From NCBI GenBank assembly GCA_013397695.1, contig VYZI01000146.1, forward strand, positions 362,142-426,141: a DNA stretch of 64,000 nucleotides, read 5' to 3'. Of this stretch, positions 47,001 to 60,299 are shown one piece after another. The translations under genes and the position numbers were made by a program. The notes under the pieces were generated by a model. That model had not been told where the DNA came from and did not search any database. It was given only the letters and a program-made list of their open reading frames with translations. How positions within the stretch are numbered: position 1 is the first letter of the stretch; the number at the start of each line of letters is the position of its first letter. This DNA comes from Centropus unirufus (lineage: Eukaryota > Chordata > Aves > Cuculiformes > Centropidae).

Positions 47001-48807
47001 ACAATGCAGGAAAACTGTTCAGGTATCCCAGCACTTTCAGTTTTCCAGAAAACTAGATGCACTGTTCATAAGAAGGATCAATATTGTTAGAAACGAGGTA
47101 CTGAAGTCTTTTAGGAGTAGGTCTCTTACAACAGAGGGGTTAAAAATGAAGCCGGGTTATAGGTTTTGTACGGGCGTTTTCTGTTTTGTTCTAGTTTAGT
47201 TGTGGTTTGGATTTTTGGCGGGTTTTTTTGGCCCCTGCAAGACCAGAAAAAGCCCTACTTAAGAGCCATCATTGGCAAAATTGTACAGTTCTATGTAAAA
47301 TATTTACTGCTTTGTAAAAGCATTTTAACTTTGCTGTGAATCCTGAAAATCTGGCTTCTGTATTCAGACTAATTTCCCCCCAGAATTATTTTTTTTCTCT
47401 TTGCACTGCTAAAGCATCGTATTTTCACCAGGCTTGCTGTCTGCACTGGATGACTAATCGTCATGGCACCTGGTGCATTCAAGCAGGCCTGTGCAGTGGA
47501 ATAGTCATACCTAGTTATGTCTGCACACCTGATGTTTTATTAACCAGTATTGATTTTTTTACCCGGGGGACTTTTTTCTTCCTGAAAAAAGGCAACCTTG
47601 CAGGAGTGAAAGGCATTGCAGGGGATGAATTTCTAATGAACCCCTTCTTCCCCTTTTTTGACTCCTTTTAATGCAGCTTCATATTTTAAGTGCCTGAACT
47701 GAAATTTCATTTTAAGCAATTCCATTTTGATAAATCCTTTTAAACCTTGACTTTCTGTAAGGTTATTTTTTAAAGATTGTGCTGCCTGACTGACACGCTT
47801 AGCAGTGCCTGTAAATTTGAGCATTTCATTATAGGTTGCAATGAAGCATGCTCACATGCAGTGAAATACAGAGAATTGAGGAGCCTGGACTATTTGAGTA
47901 ATGCTCAAAGGAGGGGGGAATAAAAGAAACCTCTGTGATAAATCAAGTAGGACCGAAGTTTCTTCCTTTTCTGTTTGGGTGTAGTTCACATGGTTCAATT
48001 AACAGCAGATCTCTCAGAATCAATTCCCTTCTTGTTTGTATCAAAGTAAGTTTCTGATAGCGTGCATTTGAGTGGAGATTTCTTTATTTTGCTACTATTT
48101 TTTTTTTGAATGAAACTCCTGAGATTTCCGAGGAAAAGCATATTTGTCTCGAGAGTGTTCAGTGTAAGAGTGCTGCTTCATGAAGGAAAGCAAAGCCAGT
48201 GGTTATCTGTGTGCTCAAATGTGCTGTCAGAGACCTTCCATAATTCAGCAATATTTTACCAGTGGCTTACTGGTGGCCTTTTGCTGTGTTTGAATGTTTC
48301 GGTTTTATGTTAACAATGAAGGAGAATTCAAAATAAAGCCCAAAGGAAACCATTATGATTGAAACAAAGCTGCAGGAAGGATCCAGGAACTATTTCAGGT
48401 CCGTGCTGGTCCTTTCTTTCATGCTGCATTTTTAATTTGCTGCCACAGTCCATCAGGCAGTGTGTACGGACTGCAGACACACCATTAGTTGTCAGTGGAT
48501 GAGGGTCCTCATGACTCATTCTGACAGCTAACTTGGACTACCACAGTAATATGGGCATGGAGGCCCATTTTTATTCTTTAGGTGCGGTTAAAATAAGCTT
48601 TGCCCATACAGGGTGGTTTGGGTTTTTTTCCATAGTTCTGCTAATCATTATTCCGCTAAACGTTTAGCATTGCCGTTATTTTGGTTGAGGTGTCTTTGTG
48701 TTTATGTAATCAGGCTTTTTCTTTTACAGTTTCTGGCACTGGGAACGCATTATGGCAAAGTTTATTTACTTGATGTCCAGGGGAACATCACGCAGAAGTT
48801 TGATGTT
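28998..48807 (+). CDS. VPS41: VPS41, HOPS complex subunit, N-terminal part (exons 1-4; gene continues past the window)
   Basis: VPS41 is a subunit of the HOPS tether, which brings late endosomes, AP-3 vesicles and autophagosomes to lysosomes and promotes SNARE-driven fusion. The full protein is about 850 residues: acidic N-terminus, WD40 propeller, clathrin-heavy-chain-like repeats and a C-terminal RING. Only the first 83 codons are here, from four exons. The spliced protein has MAEAEPQ, an acidic stretch (EESTDESEEDESEEE), then KLKYERLSNGVTEILQKDAA and the first propeller strands (FLALGTHYGKVYLLDVQG). It agrees nearly residue for residue with my recollection of mammalian VPS41, including exon borders. 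All introns are GT-AG and phase 0. The start codon sits in a strong context (G at -3, G at +4). The acidic N-terminus has been reported to matter for AP-3 binding; that is prior knowledge, not visible here. Confidence 0.95.
29019..32771 (+). other. VPS41: VPS41 intron 1
   Basis: 3753 bp, donor gtacgg, acceptor 'cattttcag'. The first 200 bp belong to the CpG-rich island. A CR1 scrap lies at 29290-29430. The rest is AT-rich without recognisable features. Open frames near 30834-31109 and 31331-31687 (minus strand) have no recognisable similarity. Confidence 0.85.
29290..29430 (+). repeat. CR1 3' UTR fragment in VPS41 intron 1
   Basis: 'ggaggatttaagctaggcaa', 'gggaattcttcatgagggtg', 'gttgccccttccctggaggc' and 'gtcagggccaggttggatga' follow the CR1 3' UTR order (retained '...agattggatattaggaaaaa', 'ccctggaggtgttcaaggcc'). 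The usual tail is cut short at 'gagttccttccag'. It is in the same orientation as the gene and as the CR1 stack upstream of the promoter. Confidence 0.75.
32772..32810 (+). CDS. VPS41: VPS41 exon 2 (39 bp)
   Basis: Thirteen codons, ETRSNEESTDESE, between acceptor 'tcattttcag' and donor gtaagc. Part of the acidic N-terminal tail. It is phase 0 on both sides, so skipping it would delete 13 residues without a frameshift. It is unusually short and sits between introns of 3.75 and 12.9 kb. Confidence 0.93.
41510..42240 (+). other. CpG-enriched segment in intron 2 with a 104-codon open frame
   Basis: CpG is noticeably more frequent here than in the intron around it. An ATG-started frame of 103 codons (41926-42237) encodes a mixed-composition peptide (for example SPRGPISGSTRTSAVVVPVG) that I do not recognise, and another open frame overlaps on the minus strand. 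There is no splice signal or homology to support a gene. It may be a conserved regulatory element, an unrecognised repeat, or chance. Confidence 0.3.
41561..41568. promoter_or_regulatory. CLEAR-like E-box core TCACGTGA
   Basis: A palindromic TCACGTGA, the core of the CLEAR/M-box element (consensus GTCACGTGAC) bound by TFEB, TFE3 and MITF, which control lysosomal genes. The outer bases differ (A and G rather than G and C). It lies 12 kb into the gene body within the CpG-enriched block. Whether it is used is unknown. Confidence 0.3.
45666..45773 (+). CDS. VPS41: VPS41 exon 3
   Basis: Thirty-six codons: EDESEEEPKLKYERLSNG, then VTEILQKDAASCMTVHEK, followed by donor gtatta. It ends the acidic tail and starts the propeller. 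Phase 0 at both ends. From memory the mammalian protein has D where this has E in the last VH-K motif, a conservative change. Confidence 0.95.
45774..48729 (+). other. VPS41: VPS41 intron 3
   Basis: 2956 bp, donor gtatta, acceptor 'cttttacag' with a good pyrimidine tract. AT-rich, with no repeat or RNA gene recognised. An open frame at 47336-47671 has no recognisable similarity. Confidence 0.85.
48730..48807 (+). CDS. VPS41: VPS41 exon 4
   Basis: Twenty-six codons: FLALGTHYGKVYLLDVQ, then GNITQKFDV, followed by the near-perfect donor gtaagt. The G-T-x-x-G-x-V-x-x-L-D pattern is a WD-repeat beta-strand pair, the start of the N-terminal propeller. Phase 0 at both ends. Confidence 0.95.
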
Positions 48808-51800
48808 GTAAGTATCATGTAATTCAGAACACATCTGCTAGGATGAAAAAACACTGCCATGTATGAAGTAATAAAATCTTGCTACACCTGTAATTTCACT
48901 AAAGCATTTTGTGAACTCTCTCCCTACAAGAAAAGAAGCCATGTCTGGTCCTTGCAAAACCAAGTTACCCTGGATGGTTTTGTGATGAGCGCATTTCAGT
49001 TTACATATAATGAACTTTCTTCATGAAGACAGAAGTGGGAATACATATTTATGATTGTAAATGTCTGTTGTTAATTATGTACCCCAGAGGCTCATGACTA
49101 CTATAAGGCAGGAGCCCGCTCATTAGGTGACCATTGTCAGTTGTTAGTGTGTGCACTATCATCTTATCTAGTTGCCACAAGTAATTGAAAATTGATTGAT
49201 TGCCTTGCTGGTTCAGTTTATCTACTGCAAATATATAACGCTAATATTTTATGTGAATGTTTGAAGCTTGGACTCTAAAGGGATTGTATTGATTGAAGGA
49301 GAAGAAGCAGACATTTTCCTTATTATGGTTCCTGATATTAGAGGATGAATGAAATGCAAAATTTAAAGCTGTACTCTGGAGTGTTAAATATTCCTTTTAA
49401 TTGCGGATATTTGTTGATTTTTGTTTTGTTTTTTTCCCTGTATCATTTTCAAATTCCCTCAAATATCCCCTTTCAAATTCGCCTCCCACTGGAGGTGGGA
49501 GGAAGAGAATTAGCAGGTTGGTTTTTTTTACCCCTGGCATGGTCGTAAAATCTAGTACCCAAGCATTAGCTTTTTCATAGCAGTGTCAGCACTTGTCAGA
49601 ATATCCATCACCAGATGTTGGCATGTTTGCAGAGCGGAAGTATGTTCTAAAGCTGACACAGCTGACTGCGTGGGAGGGGTGAAAGGTTTTGTTTATATTT
49701 TTGAAAAAATTAATTATGCAATTGTGCAAGCAGTGGAGGAAGTCACAAGCGAAACCTAGCCTCCTAGGCACCGCATTTCGAGGAAATGTTATGTATGGCA
49801 TTACTCAGACTGATGATTACTATACTGGGTATTAATGAAAGTCAAGCTAATTGTGTTCTTTACTTTTAGCTTTGTAAGTTCATCAGCCCCACAGAGGAGA
49901 TGCTGTGTTTCAAAAGAAGAAACACTTTTGGTGTCTCCCTTATAGTTCTGATTACATGTATGCTGCTTCCTAAGGATTCGGTTTCTTTCTCTTTGAAATA
50001 ATCTATTTGTGGCAGTGCAGATTAAAGTATACCTGAATTGTTCTCTTCCATCTCTTCATTAAAAGACTGTCTCTAAAACTCACTCAAATGAAATGGAGAT
50101 TTTCTATTGAGTCAGGCATTACATGCCCTAGATTCATATTCTTTCCACTTTGTGTCAGGTACTGGGAAGAATTCATTTGTGGAACTACTGTTCCTTTCCT
50201 AAGTGCATCGCCAATGCCTTGTTTTCTCACACTGGTTCCAAAAGGTGAAATCCTACTCTTTCTGTAAAGACTTATGCGTAAAGCAACAAAAAAGGGCCCT
50301 GTTGTCCACTAAAGACTATAAAACGAAATCCCTACATCCTCTTTATACCCAGTGATGCAAATCTGCTAATCTCTTCTTTGCTTTTCTCTAATAAGAAGCC
50401 TGCTCTCCCAGGTGTCTGCTGGGAGAGTGGTTTCTTATGATGAAATTAAGGTCGGGTTACACATGTACCTTCTGTTCGACAGTGCTACTTGGCTATCCCT
50501 TTTCCAAACTTCTTATAGAGATGACAGCAATTGCTTTTTAACCTTTTGTTTGAGAGCAAACTTTTTTTCCAAGATGAAGAACAGGAAAAAGAAATATTTC
50601 TTGGATTTTACTGTTAATGTTTCTGTCTCTTCTGGTAATGTATATGTCTCCAGTGCCACAGATAAATTATATCATAGATCAGATGGAAAGAAGCTTCTTC
50701 TTTTCTTTTTTTTTGTAGTCTAAAGAAAAACTATTTTTATTTAAGACCACTTGCCTTTAAAAGAAAAGTTTTCCAAGGAACTACTGTGTTGTTGAACAGA
50801 AAGGCCTACTTAAGTGAGATACAAAGCAGCTCTGTGATATCCTTGGCTGCTTAAATGAAGACAACTTATGAATGAATATTGTTGGCTGTTGAACCCATGA
50901 AGACTTTATTCTGAGTTGGAATTTTGGTATATGTTGGAATATTTTCCTCTTAACCTGAACTTTTTGAGATCTTGGACTGCAGACTAGAGGCATTGCTATC
51001 AAAATGTTTAGCAGGTTCTCTCTTCTGTTCTCTCCTATCAGTAATCATTTGTTATCTCCCCTTTTGGAGGGTTTGCATTGGGGCATTGCCGTGTTGTAAA
51101 GTACCAAAACCTTTGCCTTTCATGAAAAGTAAGGGAGCCACTTCCTGAAGGCCTACAGATGCAAAACATTCCTTGGAAATGTGCTGGGGCAAAGAGTATT
51201 TTCTGTAGTAGTATCTTCTCTTTTTCATTGTTGGGTCCAAAAGGAGAAATCCCTTCTGAGATGCATTTTGACTGATGGACTGCAAATGTGATTCTATCTT
51301 GAAATTGTAAATAGGGGAAGGATCTGTTGTTACTAATTTCTAGAAATCCATAGTGTGCAAAAATTGTTCCAGGTAAATGAAGTAGTCTCTCATTAAAGAG
51401 CAAGCAATTTTAGCACTGAAATCTTGGCATTGTTTGCAGTAAACGATGTACCTGGGGAGAGAATTTTACATGTTTTTCTTTTTGGAAGAGTCTTTTCAGC
51501 AGCCTTTTTCTGTCTTATGAGATGGTAGAAATGAATAATAAGGATAGTAAAATGAAGCCCTTTGTCTGGAAGGAATCAGTTATGTAGTTCATGAAATTGT
51601 TCTGGATGAGCCTTTATCTGTATTTTTCAGAGTTTGGGGTTTGTTTTTCTTTTTTTTTTCTTAAGCCAAGTTGGGGAATGAAATAAATATTTTAAGTACA
51701 TCTAAGTCTATGAAATGTCCACACAGTAAAAAGCAAACCACATACAGGAAACTTTAAAAGTCGCTAGATGTGAGTAGTGTTCATATGTATAATAAAACAG

Positions 51801-54800
51801 TATGGAGAGAGGAGTTTTTATTTGCACTATTCTTGAACTTGCTATTAAAAGAAATTTTTATCTTAAATATATGTAGAAGATACCATTACTGCTAGTGTAG
51901 TCTTCTTGATTTCCATTTTACTTTCCTAAACTCAGATAACCATATTCAGTAATATAAATGGGCTTGGAAAGGGAAGAAATAAAAATTTTGGTTTTATAGT
52001 AAATAATTTATTTTCTATGTTGGCTCACATCTGGATTTGAACCAAGTTGTACAACAGAAATGGAGACTGATATCAGGGAATTTGCAGCATAATTACTCGA
52101 TCGTGTCTCCAGTGCCTGTGAACTTTGAGGGAGAAAATTCACACGTGTGTTGCATAGTCTCTAGAATGGCCAGTTTTATAATGATTGCTTTTGAAGGCTG
52201 AATGCATTTAACATTTTAAATTGCTAAAAGCAGCTGCAAGAAAAACTAAAATGTAATGGTGTCCCTAGAAGTTCTGCTATTCTTACATGGGAGTTTGTTT
52301 TTCCTTAAAAAAGCCTTTTAGGACTTCGCCCTGTGATGTCCCTACCAGCGAAATAATGTGGGCATCCTAAATTGCAAATATTTGCCCTCCTGCTGCAAAG
52401 ACTAAATCATGTGCTCTACTCTGACCCATAAATATTCACAGAGGCTATGTGAAACTAAGAGAAAAGACTGGGAAGTCTTTTCAGGACAGTCTTGCTCTCA
52501 TCTTGCTATTAAAATACTTGGTGCTGGATCCTGTGCCAGGCAGACGACTTCTCAGGTGTGCAACTCCTCCTGGCAACAGCCGTGGACACGTGTGCTTTGA
52601 AACTGGTGTGGGAGGCTTTTGGTCTGGGGAGAATCGCGAGGCAGGAATTGGGGAGCTCTGGCCCTGGGTGGTGTGGTATCTCAGCAGCCAAGCTTGTGAG
52701 ACCCCTTTCCTCCTTGCCTAGCATGTTTTTAGCTCTTGCCAGCCTTGCTGCCTTTGACAATGTCAGCCACCTAAGATTAACTGATACGCGTCCTCAAATA
52801 ACGCGTGTTTGACAAACTGGTGTTCTCTTGCATTAGGGTTCAGTGCATTGAGTGAGATGAAATGTGTCAAACGCTCTGAAAATTATTACTAAAAGGCAAC
52901 AAGAGAGGGGGGAAGCAGCCTGCTAATGCCACTGACAAAGGATGATGCAGGACTGATTCACAGCATGTTAATTTCAAATGCCTCTCCATCTTTCTTTTCT
53001 TCTTAGACTGTCCACAATTTGTTAATATAATTATTGCCTCAACTGACATCTTGTGGATTAAGGACTTGTAGATATGAAGAAAGCTGCACAAACATGTTTA
53101 GTTAAGTAACAAATCAAAAACCTTTCAAAGGGCAAGAAAACCTGCCCTCATTCTGGTCTTCTAATAAACATCAAGCTTAAAGGAAAAATGGTAAGAAGTC
53201 TGGGATGGTGCCAGTGATATTCTGCGAGAAAGGGAAACATCACCTCTTTTACAAGTAGAGGAGATTTAAATGTTTAATGCATCAGAGGAGTTTCAGAGGT
53301 GATGCATGAGCCGAGAAAACCATGCAAATAGTGTTTTAAAGCTTCTATTAGTGTAAAAAAATTTGAAGTCCTTTCAGCATGTAACATATGTGAACTCTCC
53401 AAGACTTCTGGAATTCCAGAAAAAAATGAAACTTTAAGTAGAGGCCCCTCCTGGTAGCATTTCTTTTTACCACTTATTTCTTTCCTTGCCTCACCATTTT
53501 TTTTCTAATTGTCTCACATTGTGTAGCATTAAATATTTCTTTATTTTGTTGTAATTGGAGTGGCATAAATCCAAAATCACTAGGTCATCTCTGCTACCTT
53601 GAAAAATTACAGGGGAGTTCCTTCCACAAGGGTGCTGTTGCCCTTGGATCTATTAAAAGTAGAGCACTCACCAGCCTCTGGAGCAAATGTGTTGCTTGCT
53701 TGAAGGTCAGTGGCCTGTTGGTTTTGCTGCTACCTCAGCAGACTGCAAACAAAACGTCAGAGGTTTCTGTAGGCTTGATGTGCTTTTGAAAGAGTTTAAT
53801 TGCTAGCAGGAAAAGCATATTTCCTAATGAAGAAGCAGATGTTGTTAAGCACTAAATGCTCTTGCTAGAAATGATGCAGAGCTCGCCAACTGCCGTGAGA
53901 GATAATGCAGCATGTTTCAATGGGAAAGGTAACTTTTAGCATATGATTGTATAATGAAGTTACTTTGAATGGAACTTTACATGAGATTTTAAGACTGAGA
54001 TGATATAAATGTCACTTATTTTGACAAGCTACTTAAAATTCCCTGTTTATTACTTTAACTACATCATTTTAGTTGTCACTGTCAGACTATGAAAGGAGAC
54101 TTAGGGAATGAAATGAAGCAACAGAATTAGGAGTGAAGATCTGGGTAGATGTGTGTTAGTGTTTGCAGGGTGTCACTGCACCTGTTAAATTTGAAGCTGA
54201 AATCCTATGTTTTGCACAAAACCAGGCATGCTGCTATAAATGTAGGTTCCAAAAACCAAAGTAAAAACTGCTTTGATATGAGTGAAGGTCTATACAGGGA
54301 ACAGGCTTCCTTCCCCTTCATAGCACGTCCTACCCTAATGGCTGAGGCAGTCCTACAGCTTAAACGCTTTAAGTTAATGCCAAGCTCTGCCCAATGGACA
54401 AACTGGAGAAAAGTGGCATCTATTGGACTTTTGCGATTAAGACTTGGGGGTTTGCACACAATTGAATTGCCTTTCTGGTGCTTCTGTCTAACTGCAGGTG
54501 ATTTGGAAATCCAGAGGTTCTTACAGTAGTTGTGGGAATAACTCTGCTGACCATTTGAGTTTGCCTTTTTGGATGTTCAAACGGCTTGGAAAGTATGTCT
54601 TGTGATGTTTGCTTTGTGCTTATTAGGTTGTTTGTGACGTGGAGTGTTTACAATGGGAGCTGTGGAGCTTCTGAAGATTAGGAGTGTGCCTTGGCAGGAA
54701 TCATGGTGTACATGGGTATCTGTGTCAATGGGTGAGAAGTGAGGTAGCTTGCCTAGACTGGCAAAAATTGTAGAGGTGGTGCTCCTGTTCTGTAGGTCTA

Positions 54801-57800
54801 GTCAAGCTTCTTGTCTGATATGGATCTTAGATGTTTGGCGTATCATCTTTGTATCCATTATATCTAACTTTCCTTTGAAGGGAGCACTGCTTAAGTTTTT
54901 ACTTAAACAAAGAGATCAGATGAAAGGCATTTGTTATTACTAGATGTGTTGCTTGGAGTATGGAAGCGATATGGGAGTTTTAAACAATCCTAGTATCATG
55001 CATGATTCATTTTTATAAGCTAAAAACTGAGGAAAGCATGACCATTTCATTCAGTTACTCTTTCAAGCTTGAAGCTTGCACTAATTCTATAGCTTAATGC
55101 AGAAAGAAGTAAAAAGTTTAGTTGGAAGTATGGGTTCAGCTAAAGGAGCTCTTGTATGGTCCAGCTATATTCCTCAGTGCTGTTAGCTCATACAACTCCA
55201 ACGTGCTTGTGCAGTCACAAACAACATGTAAGCTGTAGATTAATTTCATTTAAAGTATTTTTTTAGTTGTTTCTGGGATTGCAATAGTTTCTTCCTTTTC
55301 TTTTGAACATTTCACTAGTTAATATGTTGCCCATGTACCTTCTTTTGAGAAGGATGTCAGCCCCATCCTTAGATTGAATGATCTTTATCCAACTTGATTA
55401 CTTTCCAAATACATATTGTTATCCCTTTGGTTTGTTTTTTTTTTTTACATAGAAGTGTAGGAAGAATTTTCCTTTTTGTTCATTAGCATCAATCACTTTT
55501 TTACAGAGTGGGTGTCCTATTGTCTGTCAGTTGCATTTCATGACCAACTCTAAAGGTAGCACCTTTAGGGTACCTGAGCATCACTGATTTCAGTAAGAGT
55601 TTGTTACTGTCACCTCTTAATGAAGTAAAGGACTGTGACTGAATACTGTTTATTCGCAGACATCTAGGCTCAACAAATTGTTCCATTTCTTTTGACTTAG
55701 TAGGATCCTGTCATATTCTGTGTGCTTTCTCAAAAAAAAAAAAAATTGACATTTTTAAAATCCTAGGATGTTAAATAACCCATTATTGGAGAATGCAAAA
55801 CATGAAGGGCATTACTACTGTAATATTTGGTACAGCATTGTTGGTCTGTGAAAGGGCAAAGTTTCCATTGTTTGTTTTTTTGTTTTGGTTTTTTTCCATC
55901 AGACCTTGTAGGAACTCTGAGTCTATTTTTATGAAAGATCAAGTAGAGGGCCTTACTGTGGTTCTCCTAAGTGAATTTACATGTGGCATTTTCAAACATT
56001 TTTTAACAAAATTATTTGTGACATTATGCAGAAACATAAAAATCATCAGAATAACTTTTCTATTTCTTCTAGGTCTTTCACCATCCAGGTTTGATAACAT
56101 TTGCTGTTTGAATGTGTGCCGCATCTTGTAATTATTTAGAGAATGTCGTTTGTTTGCAACTCTTACTGACCTTTGCTCTAAAAAATTGCCCTATGCACCA
56201 TAATTTGACAATATTAGGCCACAAAGTTTATTTGCTTTTAAGAAAAATACAGAAACATAGTTTCTAATTTCAAAGACGTATTAAACAATCATGCAGAAGA
56301 ATATCTTTTTCTCTCTGATTTAAGCAAAAGGTTACGTTTTCTGGAGTGTAATTGGCTCTTAAAGCCTTAAAAGACTCTCAACAAATTTCAAACGACTATT
56401 AAATATGTAACATACTTTTCTGTACTTAATCTCTGACAGGAAAGACTTAATTACTGCTGGGTTGTTTTGTCTTTTACGACATGTTGGTGTTTGCTGCATC
56501 ACAGATTCTCACCATCAGGAATGTCCCTGCCCTACTGGTAACTTTCAGGTTTGACCAAAGATGTTGACTGACCTATGTTCAGTCATTCACCGCTTCCTTC
56601 TTCCAGTCATCTTAGGAGCATATTTTGTCAAATCTGCCCCTTACACTCCCTAAATAATCTCTGCTGATACATAGCTGGACCAATTACATAGGTGTATGTT
56701 TTTTAAACCCTAAGCATCTTTAAAAGCATAGGGAGGGTTTGGGAAGGTTCGATTCCTAAGAAGCTTGTATACTGCTGATTCCTAGAGCTGTTTTCCTTTC
56801 AAATGGCATATTATACCTGGATGGCATTTTCATCTGTACAGAAGGCAGGCACTTGCGTGCACACATACAAAATAATAGCAGTTTGCTTGTCAGAATTATT
56901 CAGAGTTCTGGCATTAATAAAATATTATTTGCATTAGGAAATGTTTTCCTGGTTAGAAGGTCCAAAGTAACCGAGTTCTGGAGGACAATGTTTTTTATAC
57001 AAGTTGACATTAATGATAGAGCTATAGCCCTTTGTTTCCATTAACAATAAAAATGCAGCACTATTAAAAACACAGAATGACATAACAGGGGCATAATATG
57101 ATCAACAAAACTTGAAGGCAAAACTTAGTATTTTTTCCCAAAGGGATTTAGATATTACTGATAACGAACTTCGTAAATCTGAAAAAAGATTCCTTTCTGA
57201 AGGATGAGACTTATTTGTTTTAAAAGATGTGACAGTGTGTGTAGCAATTTTTTGTTGCACTCCTGATGGAATGCTAAGCATGGACAGTCCAGATTTGACC
57301 AATAGTGGGTGTTAATACCCTCGGAGTGGCTGCTGACGCAAGTAACTACTTTCCAGCTGCCCATCTCCACTGTAAGGCCACTGAGGAGGCTGGGTCCACT
57401 CAGTGTCCTGTGACACAGTGAAATAAAAGTATAAGAAGTATTAAAATTGGTGGTTTTGTGTTGAAGGGTTCACCAGTGTAAACCCAAACTGGCTAGTTTG
57501 GGTTTTGTAGTTGCAGCAGGTCTTTCCAGTTTTGAGCTGTGAAATGTGAGCAATGTAAGGATGGAGGAATGAATGAATGGGTTTGTTCGCTTTTTCGATC
57601 TACTTTAAATAAAGTTTATTATGAGCAATCCTGTCTACTCTTCACATGTATTGAATTAGAGCCTCTTTGTATGTAAATGTGTTGAGGAAGTTGCACAGGA
57701 TCAATTCATCTTCACATTTAGCTTTTCCTGTCTCACTGTCACGGTTAGGATACGGCACTTCATGATCCATGGTTTCTATTTGTGTGAGTACTCTCCTCCC

Positions 57801-60299
57801 TCTTCCCCCCATCTTTTGATTTGCAGATGTTTCTAGGATCCTGTCAGGAATCAGACACCCAGCATTGATCATTGTTGAGTATCTGCAATGGGTTTGTATG
57901 ACTTTCCCAGATGATATAATTGCAGATAAAGGGAGACCCAGAGTTGTGTCTAAAGAGAATACAATGCATTCAGTAAGCAGGAAATGTGTTTGTTCCTGCA
58001 TTTAGCTCTGACTTCTGCCAGTCTGTGCCAGTGTTGATAACTCTTTATGTTTTCCATGTTTACATGGAAAATTACTTTATTTCTAGCTATTGGCTGAACT
58101 TCAGCATTCCTCACCTAGTGTAATATTTAACTATGCCAGGAATATGACCAGTTAAGTTGTTTTCAGCCAGGAGAGGAAATTCCTTCCCTTGTAATATTTC
58201 TACTTCTGTCTGATTCCATCAGTGATAGATGTTTTCACTGATTTCAGTAGCCATCCACTTGGGATAGTTGCCTTTAGTGGAACAGTTGACAGGCTAAACT
58301 AACTGGAAAAAATACTTAGTGCAGTTTTTCATGGCAAGAGCTGGTAGAAGGAAGAAAACTGTAGTTGTGCGAGAAAATAATAGCTACAAAATGGAACGTA
58401 TGGAGAAGCAGGAACACTAGGCTCTGTGTGGTCATGTCCTCTGTACTGTGTTAGGTTGGGAAGGGGGATATGTATTATGGCTGTTACGAAAACCATCCTG
58501 GTGATGATGTTGGCACAAAGATGTGTGACACCTGAGAATTGTCAAGAGAATTTTTTGCTCCTTTAAAAGTTGTTTTGTCAAAGTACCAATAAAATAATCT
58601 GTGAAAAGAAAACCGATCCTGACAAGAACTTGTACTGTATGACCTTGTTAGCCTCTCTCATCAGTCACTTCTCTGAAATGTGGCTTATCAAGAAATGGGG
58701 AAAAATATCATACTTTCTACTTCGAGGGGGGTAGAATTCTACAAAATCATGTGCATTAAGGACATTGGTGATGGTGTTCTGTTAGAAACAAGCTGTGAAA
58801 GCACCTCAGTAAGTTTCATCCTCAGAGGTTGAGGCTTCGTTTTGGTTTTTTTTTAATGTTTGTTTGTTCAAAACCTGATTAATAATGCAGTAGCCCGAGT
58901 GGAAAGTTAATGCTCAGTGATGAATTCTCAAAGTTCACGGTGCTTGGGGATTTGTTCTGTAAAGAAAGCAGTTAGAGAAATCAGTGAGGTGAACCTCCAG
59001 ATTGCCTGCCATGGTCTTCTCCCATGCTGTGATGGGTCTTCCAAAAAATGTGTGTGTAGTCATCTCCCGCAGCCCTTCCTCAGCTCCCTACCTGCACTTC
59101 TGCCCTCCCTATGGGTGTGATAGCAAATATTGCTTCAGATGGCCTTAATACACAGATAGCAACAAAGTAGGGGCAGGCTTAGGACCTGCTGTTGTTGAAG
59201 CCCCACAGTTACACAGTGGATGGCAAAGCGGACCTGGGGAGAGGAGGAAACGAGAGTAATTTGTTTACTTTGACACAGAGCTCCCAGGAGGATATCTCCT
59301 CACACACTAGTGTTTGAATAGAAGAGATTCAGTTTTGGGACAATCACGAATTAGCCAACAGTTAAACACTGCTAGGAGGCGGTGTAGGCTTTGAGTATGG
59401 ATTTGTTTCCAGTAATAGTTATATCATTCCTAGACAAGCATTCTGATTATCTAGCGACTACCGCAGACTTAGGGAGATCCCTTGTTAATTTTTTTTTCCT
59501 TGGATGTTTGGTTTTGGATTTTTTCTAAATCCCTGTAGTTGACAAACAAGATTAAGGGATTCACTGATGTGGAAAATATTGAAATCACTGTAGGCTTTTT
59601 GGTCTTTTTCACGGTCTCGGGACTGTATATGAGAGATTTCCTCCCATTCCCTTAGTTTTAGACAAGCTTCTGATACTTTTTTTTTTTTGTAGACAAGGTC
59701 TGCCTTCCTGCAGACAAGATTAAAGTTAACCTGTTCTTGTTCTCTACTCCAGACCTTATCACTCTCCCCAGCTTTCCCTCCCTTTTCTTCTAACCAGTGT
59801 AATCTCCTATTTTTTGTTTGGAGAAAGGCAGATTCAAGAATGTCATAGGAAAAACACTGGAGCAGGAATCCTCACTTACTTATCATAATTTGGCAGTCAG
59901 TATTGTTGAAAACAAACTCTTTGGTGTAGGTGTTAGTAAATTTTCGTCAAATTAAATTGTACGTGTTGTAAATTCATAGTATACTTCTGTTGCAGGCAGG
60001 GTTGAACAGCTTGTTCTGTAACTTTTAAAACTGCCTTTACAATTTAAACCTTTGTCTTACTACATTATTTTTTCTCAGTTGTGTATAAACACGTTTACTT
60101 TTACCTTGTTAGAGGTAAACCATGACACAGCATCAGAATTTGCTTTTCTGAATTGTTTTTCCTTCTATTGTGTCAGTAAACTCTACAAATATGCAAAATA
60201 TGCATAAGTCAGTGCAGCACTGCAGCATCTGGGACAAGAAAAGTGTGGGGGTGCAATTTATTAAATGCAGCTGACTCTCATCACAGAAATTGACTGTCA

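Noticed and set aside
54160..54200. Possible VPS41 exon 5: 'tttgcag' followed by a frame reading GVTAPVKFEAEI
   Set aside because: Only the PVK resembles the expected SPVKINQISL; the rest does not match and the following sequence does not give the expected propeller residues. Treated as coincidence.
56746..56756. GGTTCGATTCC, a perfect match to a tRNA B-box
   Set aside because: The bases around it cannot form a full T-arm stem (only about three pairs), no A-box or acceptor stem lies at the right distance, and no cloverleaf can be drawn.
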